Source: Lineus longissimus (taxonomy: Eukaryota > Nemertea > Pilidiophora > Heteronemertea > Lineidae). From it: 64,000 bases of DNA. The position numbers and the translations under genes were made by a program. The stretch is from contig NC_088311.1 of the NCBI RefSeq assembly GCF_910592395.1, forward strand, positions 7,568,501-7,632,500. Reading direction: 5' to 3'. Under the pieces are notes generated by a model. It had not been told where the DNA came from. It made no database searches and saw only the letters and a list, made by a program, of their open reading frames with translations. Positions 12,479 through 23,010 of the stretch are shown in pieces. Every line of letters starts with the position of its first letter. The first letter of the stretch is position 1.

Positions 12479-15400
12479 CTACGAGGTGAATGAAAATCAA
12501 TAGTTTTGATAATGAGGGAACATATTGGCATATGACAAGTATCTCTACTGTGTACACTACTTCACAGATTTTTGCTGAGTTGTGCCAAAATGGTAGAGTG
12601 TCAAGGACACTTGAGTACTGGTGCTGTGCCTATCGGATGTCCGAACGTTGCAGCACAAGTTTCTACGTGCTACTCCCAAAATTCTGCTCTAAGAGTAAGA
12701 ATACTGTGCATCTCCGGCTATAACATGGCGAAGTCAGACATGTGTATGCATGTAACCAGAAATATAAAGGGTTGTCTTTTTTGGATGTAACTCAACACAC
12801 ATTCTTACCGCTCAGTAGGGATATACTGTAGTATCACTGACCTAAGACCGCCTCTAAATATTCAATTCAAGCTTGATATTAAGCACATGGTCGTTCAATG
12901 TCATTCGACAAGATCAATTTTTTACTGACAATGGGTTGGCGAAAAGGAGTATAATGGTCACGACATCATGTTCCAGTGAAAACTTATTTCAGACTTTATT
13001 CAAATGCTGAAATTGTCTTAGATCTGTGAAACTAGAGTATGATTGCAGGGACATTTACTGTGCCTCTTGAGTCAACCAAAGAGCCACTGCACCATCACTT
13101 TGCCGTGGCATATCGTGCCTCTCAAACTCCGGTGGGGAATGAATAATGCATTGTTGTTATTTGCTGGGACGCTGAAGTTCCTTTTCATTCCTGAACATGC
13201 GCCTGCCTTCAATCTTCAAAGGCTGATAGGTTTTGGTCTGTCAAAACGATAGTGTTGAGATGTGTCGGCATTATCGCAGAGAAATATCGGAGTGCCTTGC
13301 TCCTCGGACTTCAAACAGGCTATAATGGCACTAGATATGGACAGGATTTCCTGCATTAGCGGAAAAGCAGCCTTCCTTCTCGGTGTCGGAAAGTGATAGG
13401 CATGGCTACCTCACAGTTCTCCTCAGTAATGGCAAAGGCTTTGACCCCAACATGCCTCATTGTTTAGCTAGTTATTAGCAGTGGCTTAGGTTTCATGCTA
13501 TTAGCACGGGAACTCCACCCTAGATGCTAGTGAGGGAGTGCTAAAATCAATCGTGCGCTAATTACTGGTCAGCCAGGTTGAATTAACCCCAAGAGTCGAG
13601 TTACTTATAATGCCGATAATTGTAAACAGCTGGTAATAGACATAACTATATAGAGGGCATATGCATTGCCATACTGAACTTCCAGCAGTATTGCCGTCAC
13701 GTGCGTTGTCTGGAAGCTAAGCAATGTCAATACATTTAGGGTCAAGATGATGCATTGCTATCTCAATTAGGTCCGGGTGGAGTTTTGAGAGCATAATCTA
13801 CAAACAGAGCCCAACTGTGCCTGTATCTTCAAATTTCTCACAAATGAAGCAAGCTGAAATCTGTGCATCCCTACAACAAACCCCGGCTCTGATATTTGAC
13901 ACGTACCAACTTCAAAATAGCAAGGACGCTGCTTTAATCAAAACACGTAGAATTGCTAAAGGTCTTATGTCAACCTCTAATACTGCGCTTATGCCAAATC
14001 AAGCAGATTGCTTTGCCTTGTCAGGATATTGTTTGAGGGATATTCTACCCCAAACCAATCAGAAGCGAACGTTTCCCCAATTTCCTGCTCGTTCCATCGA
14101 TCAGACAAAATCGCTTAGACTATGTCAATGTCGGATCACGTCATCATCCCTTAAATAAACTCGTGAGGCGTCCCTAAAATCGACCAATGACTTGAGGGCT
14201 TGCGATGGTCCCCAGGAGAATTATCCGGTTTCATTAATTCTGCTGAGAAGCCCGTAATGAGGTGTTGGTTCAGATAACTAGAGTGTGTTTGATAGACTGT
14301 GCACACCCTTGGCCGTTGCTCCATGAATGGCCGACATGCAGCTTGGCGACGACCTGGGTCTCAAGGTGTTCAAGTGGGGTTCAATGGTGCTGTATTTTAT
14401 TTTGGTGGCTGCACGATAGTATATTGTGGTACTTGAGTGGTGACGCTGCCTCAGATTAAAGCGTAATAATAGCTTGAATGAAAATAATCGGTGCGATATT
14501 CCATGAGGTGAATGTACAAGCTGGAGTTGAAGATCTCATATAATAGGATTTTTGTGAATCTAACAACTCACTAAAGCACTTGGCAATTCGTTTACAAAGT
14601 GAGATTTAAAATCAACAGAGGCTGAGCACAGAGTACAATTTTATATCAAAGTTAGCTTATCGATTTCCTTGAGGTGCTGGAGACGAGAGGACCCCCAGGC
14701 ATTTGCCAGACTCGTTACTCTTTTGCTATTAAAGGCAAGGCAAGACAAGAGTTTTTGCATCTATGCACTCCAGAACCACCCTCCACTCTATACAAGAGCT
14801 CTGTTACTACACATTAGTGATGGTCACGCAATACCTCAGGACACTTTTCCTTTAACATGACTGTTTAAGGCTGGCACAAGGTTCATTACTGGAAAACAAG
14901 GCTGGCCGAGTTAGCTTGATTTCTCCGAACAACTGGAAACAAAGCAAAACCAATACAAGAGCAGGTGTCGCCAGATGTTCTTGAAAACTGTCTCAAAATG
15001 GCGAGATAAATTTAATCATCTGTTTTAATTATTCAATCATCCATTAAACATCACATGACAAGGGGACAAAAGGGAAAAGCTTTTTTGGTGGCGACTTACA
15101 GGTGAGACTAATTTAAGCTGATCTTTGAGTTGTTGACGATGCTTTTAAGTTTTGGGACATTTTGAAGATGTGACTCGACACCCAAGTGCAGTCCCAGACA
15201 ATCTGACGCCTAAAATAATGATGAGATTGAAAAATCCAATTGAACTAATTTGTATCATTATCCGATATTTCTGAAGTGAAAGTAGAGTGCTGGTCATAAG
15301 TAACATCACTTGCATGTGAAACATTTGATCACTAGATGCAAGATGCATTTGCTCATTCTGGGCCCTATTGCAAATCCTTCAGTTAAGTATGTTTGCCCTG

Positions 15401-15741
15401 AATCTGTATATTCAAGGCTACCAGGCAAGCCTTGCCAGAAGTCACAGACATGTTGTCTCCACAACGATGAAACCATGCGAGTTCATTCCTCACAACAATA
15501 CACAAACCACAAATACACATTTTCATAGAATAATGTACATTGTGTATGCCTATAACTTAGGCGGGAAAGGCAATCAAGAGGCTGCAACAGCACTTGAAGG
15601 GCATCATTTTATGACTCAGTTTATTATCAGTGTATCTCAGAATATGACAAAGTATTCTGTCTGTCATGCAGCAGCATGATATGGATTTGATAAGTATTTG
15701 TGGCTTATAGTAACAGATGGAGTAATACAGATACCGATATA
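12479..15741. other. Non-coding stretch with unassigned open frames
   Basis: No gene is firmly supported. A 113-codon plus-strand frame at 13817-14158 lacks an ATG at its left end and matches nothing I know. A 63-codon plus-strand frame at 14669-14860 has an ordinary protein-like composition but no clear splice context. A minus-strand GTAAGT at about 15097 follows a short open stretch with a poor acceptor. None is strong enough to call. Confidence 0.5.
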
Positions 15742-15918
15742 GTAGAACCTCCTTTAGTGGACACCTCTCTTAAGCAGGACACTCTATCTATTAGCGACAG
15801 TGATTTAGGCCACAGATCGGTTGTTTCTAAACAATTTCACCTCTGTAATCAGGACACTTCCCTAATAAGGTCAGCATTTGTCAGTCCCAATGGTGTCCTT
15901 GAGAGAGAGGTTCTATTG
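15742..15918 (+). mobile_element. Mariner-like MITE, copy 3 (177 bp)
   Basis: The left end reads GTAGAACCTCC and the right end GGTTCTATTG. TA flanks it at 15740-15741 and 15919-15920. The terminal 25 or so bases pair as inverted repeats around a shared GGACACC block. The interior repeats motifs of copies 1 and 2, such as CACCTCTGTAATCAGGACAC and TTTGTCAGTCCC. It has the same orientation as copy 1. No coding capacity. Confidence 0.8.
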
Positions 15919-16480
15919 TATATGGATTGGGTGATTGGTAGACATGTGCAATTTTTGAGAATCTTTGATATTTGATCTATTGCCTGAATCATAGTTGTCA
16001 GAGGTATATGGTGATCCACGCTGATATCACATTGACCCAACTTTAGTCATCGCAGACTTCAGGGAACTTTTCTGTTGAAGAAAAATCTTACAAAAATTGC
16101 GAATGTTATGCATTTTTGGGACATCCTGTAGGCTGATAGGGACATGCACCAAGCACAGATTTAGTTTCCCTTCATTTTCAGTTATGAATATGAACTGCCA
16201 AAAGAAGGGGTTAATACAAAGAAAGCTAATTAATTCAACTTGAGAATTAAATGAATGAGAGAGTCACATTTGATAGTGCCAATTACATTAAGATCCACTG
16301 GTGAAAAACTTAATAAACTTGATGCTTCCTCCTAATAAACTCAGACAGAAAAAAACACAATGACTACAAGATCATGAAATTTTGATCATGGTGCCATTAG
16401 CAAGATTAGAATCGATTTTTAGATTCTTGAGGAAGTTGTCAGTTTTTTTTTTTTTCAATTTTCAATCGCACCTCATCCAG

Positions 16481-17048
16481 AGACGTGACCTTCTTTTAGA
16501 CATGTCATTGCAGAAAACAGTAGCTTGTCTTGAAAGTGAAAAATCCACAATGAAAGATGCAGTGGGTGGTATCAAGTAAGGATTCGGAATAACAAAACTT
16601 AACTTTAAATTATCTTGGCAATGGTGTACCCCTCTCTGTCTCAAAACCCTCTCTTACTTTAAGACAACTTGCTGACATGAACTCACCACCAAAGAAATGA
16701 TGATTTCTCATGTAGGTTAAAAGATGTGTCTTCCCCCTACAGCCTGGCAAAGTCGAAGCAGGACTGACGCAAGAGTGGGGTCACCAAATATAATTTTTTT
16801 CAAGCAGATTTTCCAACCAAAAGAGATGTTTCGCGTCACTTGACCAAAAAGCCAGCTACAGCTTCAAAGGATTGACCAGTTTTACAACGTTCGCCATGAC
16901 TGTATCCAGCCTGTGACTCAATTCTCGCACCCTTCCCTTTTTCATATCAAAGCAGCAACATGCGAATTTTTCATCTCAACTTAATCAGAAAACCACTTTT
17001 GATTTAACAAGTTGCTCTCATGACATGTGTCATTTCAGGTTTTTCTAA
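16481..17048 (+). CDS. Candidate 3' end of a plus-strand gene (two exons)
   Basis: This is the best splice-site pairing in the window. A long T-rich tract ends in CACCTCATCCAG at 16480. The next 95 bases are open in one frame (RRDLLLDMSLQKTVACLESE, then KSTMKDAVGGI) and end at a consensus donor, CAA then GTAAGG, at 16576. A good acceptor, GTGTCATTTCAG, ends at 17038. Joining gives Lys-Phe-Phe-stop, with TAA at 17046-17048. The peptide is charged and helix-prone, possibly coiled coil, but I do not recognise it. A polyadenylation hexamer AATAAA at 17684-17689 would leave a 3' UTR of about 650 bases. Upstream exons were not found. Exon 2 rests only on the splice motif. Confidence 0.3.
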
Positions 17049-20000
17049 AGCAGCGGAAAGGTGCTGCCAGAGTCAATCATGGTCAATATACATGTAACGT
17101 CACACAACTTGCTAATTTCCTTCACTCACCAACACGCTGTCGATGCAGCGCATGTTTATTATCCAACTATCTTACGGCGCGAAACATGCAACACTGACTT
17201 TTTACCACCGCAAGGAAATCCAATTAGTCTTGCTCCCATCAGAAATGAGGAAAGTTGCATTGCTGTTTTTTATCGAGACTCATCGGGACGGTTTTATGAG
17301 TGGAAAGAATCGTAATTTCCTGTGCTCGCAATAAGTGAGCAAACTTTTCTGCAATTTCTCTGTTTTCACAGCATTTCTTTACATGTGTGGTCCATTTATT
17401 GAGGATTAATTAGTTTGGCTGCTAAGCAACTATTAAACAGCAACCACCAGTGAGTCACAGAGTCATGAGTTGCTTTCACCATCTTTCCAACGTTTTCGTT
17501 GGTAGGTGTGGAATTTCAACAAAAAATATTTTTAGTGAGGAAGGTTTAGAACCTATCATTTTCGGCTTCTCTGTAATGAACAATTCAAGAAAACATTTCA
17601 CGGCTAAATTTACAGTTTTTTCCATGCTTCGATGAGTAGAAACCTTGCACATGTCACCGATGCCATTGAGCGGAAATCTTGTCAATAAATAAGCACTCAA
17701 TTGGCTTGCACAAAATGCCTCTCAAAAACAGATTTTTTGGTCCAATTTCGAAAAAAATTGAAAGATCTACAGAGGGTTAAGACAGAAATCATTCAATTCC
17801 ACCTATCAAATTTACTATCTATTAAGAGGAAGAAGTCTGAAATCCACCTAAAACTGGAAATTTGTCATCCCTGATACATCCAAGTTAAAAAAAACCTCAA
17901 GGAGACCATACCTTTCTTTCACTATCACCAGATATGAGAAGGTTTGAAGCTAGACAAGCAAGAAGTCACTCAATATCACTGCTATCTCCAAGAATCAATA
18001 AAAAGTGCTTTTTTGTGTAAGTGAGCAGGATATCCTGACAAGAAACACAACCAAAGTGATACTTGAGACAGTCCACTTGGCCTGAAGTGCCGCCACCACA
18101 GAAACAAGGCTATGGTAAAGAAGCAGAAAAATCCTTTTTGTTATCTTCCAGTTAAAGGTTCTGCAGAGATTTCTGAAACTGTCTTCAAATTTGACCTATA
18201 AGGCAGACTCTGAGAAAAAGGAGGACAGAACTTCATAATCAAATGTGAAATTTTTCAAAATGTTGAAATGTCATGGTCTTTTTCAAAGGTTTTCCTGAAA
18301 GGGGTTTGGGGGAGTGTGCCAAGGAAGCCTCCTCCAAGGTTAACCCTTGGAATGTAGTAACTGACAGCGATAGGAATTTCCATCACGACTGGTGCCAAAG
18401 CTGCGCATAAACAATGCTATGAAAAAACCACCAGGTTCCCCCTAGGCAGCGCAAATATATCTGTATTCTTATCATGTTATCTTGCAAGCTATTACTGTAT
18501 TACTAAATATAAGCTACAAACATGTCTTGTTAGCTTTAACCCTTTGCTATAGAAAGTAACTTCTTTTGAAAGTTCAAATGGAATATGCATACATTTCACC
18601 CAGTATTATTTATAGAGCTAATAATGTCATAGTTGACGCTTAGCTCTAAACTCAATATTTTCAGACCCAAAGAACACTTCCAATCCAAAATAAGTCCAAT
18701 ATTACCAATTCCCCTGAGGAGAGTTCTGTCTCCTGAGTTACGCTAAGTTCTTATAAAGAAGATATATTTTTATCCAGTGGTAATCAAGAATGTGCTTCAG
18801 ATTCACACCCCTGGTTATTGACCTCCATGATTCTTGGCACAACCTGCACGCCCTTGGGAATATTACAGCCAGCTTACCACTGGTGCGCATGACTAAGTAT
18901 TACATTAGACATGTTAGACCATGGCTGCTGGTGATGAGCTATCCACCATTGCGGTGAGGTATCAATTAACCCAAGGCTGGAAAGAAGAATACGCAGGGTT
19001 CTATGTGCCTAGAGCAAAATCCTGCATTACAGGAACCAGTTCCTGAAACGTACAGCACACCAGATCTGGGGTATAGTGCTAGATAGGAGCATGAAGATGC
19101 ATGAAGATCCATTCCTGAGAAACTCAACTTATTCCTATAAATATGAAGCTCCAATCAAGTATTGCAGTTGTAACATAATCATATCAGCAGCAACATGAAA
19201 CCTAGAAACCACAACTGTCTCATCTAATCATTGGTTTGGCACATATCTCTGGGACCTCGTAAGGGTCAGCTTTCTACATGCACTGAGTCTTAAGATCCAA
19301 GTCAGAACATATCATAATATTATAACAGGCACAATTCTCACACAACCTTTGGCTGATTTGATGAGGAAGCACCTTGAAAATGCTGAAGAATTTACAAGTG
19401 ACCTTTGCAGGAAACGTGCACCAGGTCTGAATCTTATTAAAGTTGACACCAAAGCAATAATTGCCTCCAGTTGGTATCTGCAGTGATATGACCCACTTGT
19501 ATGACTTTCTTCTGTTTTAGGAAAATTATCACACGCTCATATTTTGATCAAATTTTAACCCAAACAGTACAAGTATCCAAAAGGGGGCTCTTGATTTAAT
19601 ATCTTTGGTATTGTTCTTGTTTGGTACATCATACAACCTGGGCAAGCCTGAATTAAAAATTAGCCCAGCAGCTTTGGTGCTTGGTTATTGGTGATGAAAT
19701 CAGCTTAAGGGGGTCGACTTCACTGATCAAATCACGTGGCAGAGGTAAACGAAGGTCAACATGCACGTGTTGAATCATCACGATACAAGTTGGAAACATC
19801 AATGTTCCTTCCAATAGTCACCTGTTCTCTTCCACATGAGCCGAGCCAGCGGCTCTTCACATCTCAGGAAAAATTGACCCGAGCGACAGAATCTCCCTAA
19901 GTAAATTTGCAGTGCAAATCGTGTTGTAATTATCTGATAATACGAGAACCGGCCGAGAAGTACTCGCGTCCGATTGGGATCGATAACTCTTTTGAGAGAA

Positions 20001-20542
20001 GTGCGAAACCATTTGCTTATACATAAAGACGATCCCATTGCTAGATTATGCCTTAGAGTGGTAAATATATTGCTCAGTACTTTACGGGTCCATTTCAGAA
20101 ATCTTTTACAGGAAATTTCTGTTAATTTGTAGATGAGAATGTACAATAAACTCTTGAATCTTACCATGAAACTGAATACTTGTTGAAAGTAAAGTTAGCA
20201 TGCAATTATAGTACATTTATTCACATACATAATATAAAGATGGCAGAACCTTACTTTGGGTTTCTTGGTTTGAAGTAACTAATGGAAGATAGCATGCAAG
20301 CACATTTTCATAACCTAAGTGCAGATATTTCAATTAAAGTCATAATTAATTAAGTGCAGTTTAGGACCATATAAAGTGCTATATGTACTTTAAGATTATA
20401 CCATTCAGTATGCGTGTGACTCTTAATCTTATGAATGAATCGTCGTTCTTGGTGACAAATTAATTTTTCCAAATGTAACTGACTTCTCACGCACAAGCTT
20501 TCTTTGGTGTAGATTGGTATCGTGGCATAACATATTTTACAG
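17049..20542. other. Non-coding stretch, possible 3' UTR at left
   Basis: The first ~650 bases may be 3' UTR of the candidate gene ending at 17048, with AATAAA at 17684-17689. Beyond that no gene is supported. Several acceptor-like sites (ending at 18151 and 18664) are followed by short open stretches that stop at once, and no donor is paired with them. A 122-codon minus-strand frame at 19799-20167 is unassigned. Confidence 0.4.
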
Positions 20543-20760
20543 TAATTGGGAGCAGCATGCTACTATTAATCTCCAAGTCGTGGAGCATGGAAAGAAATAT
20601 GTCATTATTTCTGTATGAAAGAACATGGAGTACTATAAAAAGAAGACAAGAAGACCTAAATATTCCAAGCGCTGATCCAATTAAGAGACATAAACCCTCA
20701 ATAGATTATTTTCCTTTGCCCCAAAAAAATGTTGGCTTCGAAAATCTTTCAGAATTTTGA
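20543..20760 (+). CDS. Candidate terminal exon, unrecognised
   Basis: An acceptor-like ACATATTTTACAG ends at 20542. From there one phase stays open for 72 codons to TGA at 20758-20760, including an internal ATG at 20557. The C-terminal part is rich in basic and acidic residues (RTWSTIKRRQEDLNIPSADP, then IKRHKPSIDYFPLPQKN). The composition looks protein-like but fits no family I can name. No upstream exon was identified, and A-rich DNA easily yields such lysine-rich frames. Confidence 0.2.
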
Positions 20761-21368
20761 ACTTATTAAAAAATTCAACTCTGAAAGATGAAAAAATTTC
20801 TAAATCCAAATATATTTTTCAAACTCGGTCCCATGAGCGGTTGTGTTACCGGGGTTCCACTGCATGATGCAACAGCCTGCTTAATGGCCAGTAATGCAGC
20901 ATGCAGGGGTTAATGCCAGCAAGCAGGAACTCTCCATATCAAATCTTCTGATAAACTTGTTGTCGATTTTCAAAGTTAATTGGAGTGTAACCTGACATTA
21001 AATGGAGTCAATTGGAATTGAAATCAGCCATCAGGCACTCTATAACAAGCGATTAGATTACAGAGCAGTATTCTTGCCTGATGTCGGCCAACTTCTCATC
21101 GGACTCTGGGGTCGGTTTTGTACCACCTTTTACTTCACGAATGCACGTAGGTCAGACAGGGTGTGTGGCCAAAGACTCTGGATTAAGTAAGCATCCTGGG
21201 AGTCTAGATGCAGGAGGGGTCGGTGGGAGGGGCTCTTTTCTCACAGTAAATCTACACTATTCAGGCTTGAATAAAGACTACAAAATGTACATTTATAACT
21301 GAATTAAACACTACCCAGTCCCCCTACTATGCATGTTAGTCACATTAAAACCACCAATTTGGCCCTCT

Positions 21369-21437
21369 AGCTCCTGCCTCTATTCCCCCTTTAAACTCCA
21401 ACTGACCCCCAGCTCCTGCCTTCAAACTCCAACTAGT
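21369..21437. repeat. Two-copy imperfect direct repeat
   Basis: The block AGCTCCTGCCT...AAACTCCAACT appears twice about 40 bp apart. A related string, CTCCTGCCTATATTCTCCCT, occurs near 32125, so this may be part of a longer, decayed dispersed repeat. Confidence 0.55.
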
Positions 21438-21579
21438 GTAGAGTGTGGTAAGAGCACTGTCATACATAGGCTATAACTCTAATATGTCTCGGCCTTTTTC
21501 CCATGAGTATCAACCAATTGGACAGAATGGGTAAGATAAATGTATCCATGTTGTACTGTCCGCAAACAGCTACAAATTC

Positions 21580-21617
21580 GCTATCATGGTTTATGGTTAT
21601 GGCTAAACCATGATAGC
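21580..21617. repeat. Perfect 14 bp hairpin
   Basis: GCTATCATGGTTTA at 21580-21593 is followed, after a 10-base loop, by its exact reverse complement at 21604-21617. Beyond the stem a partial repeat of CGCTAT/ATAGCG continues the symmetry. It could be a small fold-back element or structured RNA. The stem is shorter than a typical microRNA precursor. Confidence 0.7.
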
Positions 21618-22171
21618 AAATAGCGATGGCAATGTAAGTAGCTCATATATTATGATGACAGTACAAGATTCACACTAAAGGGGATCTCCACCCTGCTAAT
21701 GATGATGCTTGACGGTCGTTTTCAAGGGAACTTTTGTAAAACTGTTTATGGGTTTACGTGGGGCATCATTTTCACTTAGGCATTTGGCGGGTAAAACCGG
21801 TTAATGGTACAGCCACCTCAACCCGTGGACAAAGTGTCTTCCTCATCAGAAATGCAGACCGACTTCAGCAGTTTTTGACATGTTCGAGTAAACAGTGTTT
21901 TCCACACCAAAATGCTTTGGCCCGGTGCTTTAACCATATTTTTACACAGTTTTGACATCATTTCAGTTTTGTCCAGGCTGGCAGCAAAATCTATCAGGGT
22001 ACTCTAATAGAAAAACCATGACTGCGACTACATGAATCTGCCAGGGTTCTAACTTTCAAGTCTGGTTGCTAAACTGGAAAAAATTATTTTCATCGCACGC
22101 TGCACATGAAAAAAGCATAAGAGAACCATGACATAACACAACTTCTTAATCCATAAAACATTTCATGAAGT

Positions 22172-22390
22172 ATGAAAACAAGCTCTAAGGAAACGGGACA
22201 GAAATGCCTTTCGCGCCGACCACCTAAGAAGTCGCGATGGAAAAGAAACAGATACGCTTTTTGCAAAAAATGTCCGACACATTATGGCAAAGCCGAGAAA
22301 ATATCAAAGCAAACAAACGTCTTCTTTGCAACAACAAAGAAAAGACCGACATGACGCTGGAGGATCAATTCTACCACTCAACTGAATGAT
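22172..22390 (+). other. Stretch open in all three plus-strand frames
   Basis: Over about 22238-22352 all three plus frames lack stops. The translations run about 60, 70 and 51 codons, and all are rich in Lys, Arg, Gln and Asn because the DNA is A-rich and CpG-containing. The most protein-like begins with ATG at 22237 (MEKKQIRFLQKMSDTLWQSR). No splice sites or homology support any one frame. It is noted as a possible coding remnant only. Confidence 0.15.
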
Positions 22391-22799
22391 GTTGACTCGA
22401 TGGATCAAACAATCTCCCAAATAACAGGATGTACCAGAAACAATGGTAAATACGATGCAATTATGTTGCGACCATTGCAAAAAATGAGAAAATAAGAGTC
22501 ACAATTTTTTTTGGTTTCCAGAAATTTCATGAAACCCCTTTTCACTGAGATCATAAAGATATTTTTTGGTTTCCCTCTGCTTTTGTAAACAAATGGCTAT
22601 AAAGTAACTACATTACTGTACTTTTGGCCAGTAGACCTATTTTATGGAAATGCAGCAGCGACTGGATTTGTACTATTTTCAAATAGGGTAGCAGATAAAT
22701 CCCTTGGGATGGTGCAGCGGGAGAGCAAGTAGCTTTTCAAGGCTTGTGTGGACATAGTAACGACAACGCCAACTGCTGATGACAGAAATGATATCACAC

Positions 22800-23002
22800 A
22801 TTAGGGCCGTTTAGACGACAGGCGAAAAGACCGCATTCGGATCGAATCTGGATGAATCCGGATTAAAACCACCCAAGGCGATGGTACCTTTTTAGTCCGG
22901 ATGCAACCACATTGATCCGGATCTTTTTGCGTTTACACGACGAAAAATTAATCCGGATTCGGGACGCATCCGGATTTTTTCGCGTCGTCTAAACGGCCCT
23001 AA
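22800..23002. mobile_element. hAT-like MITE (203 bp)
   Basis: TTAGGGCCGTTTAGACGAC at 22801-22819 is matched exactly by its reverse complement ending at 23002. The sequence TATCACAC flanks the element at 22792-22799 and 23003-23010 (8 bp, or 7 bp ATCACAC if one more A/T pair is counted as TIR). An 8 bp duplication is characteristic of hAT transposons. The interior has repeated ATCCGGAT-type subterminal motifs in both orientations and is much richer in CpG than the flanks. It has no coding capacity. The exact duplication suggests a fairly recent insertion. Confidence 0.88.
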
Positions 23003-23010
23003 TATCACAC

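Noticed and set aside
15100-15146. Minus-strand short open stretch before a GTAAGT donor
   Set aside because: The acceptor is purine-rich and an in-frame stop lies immediately upstream; too little to call.
17039-17197. A 52-codon open reading in a different phase after the acceptor at 17038, and another protein-like frame at 17157-17315
   Set aside because: The same few hundred bases give two incompatible, equally plausible peptides, and neither joins the exon at 16481 in phase. The short phase-compatible ending at 17046-17048 was kept instead.
18152-18238. Acceptor-like site followed by 28 codons and a stop
   Set aside because: Two phases give plausible short peptides, there is no upstream partner, and such acceptor-plus-stop combinations occur about every 2 kb by chance.
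18665-18736. TATTTTCAG followed by 23 open codons and TGA
   Set aside because: Same reason: no partner exon, and it cannot belong with the other nearby stop-ended candidates.
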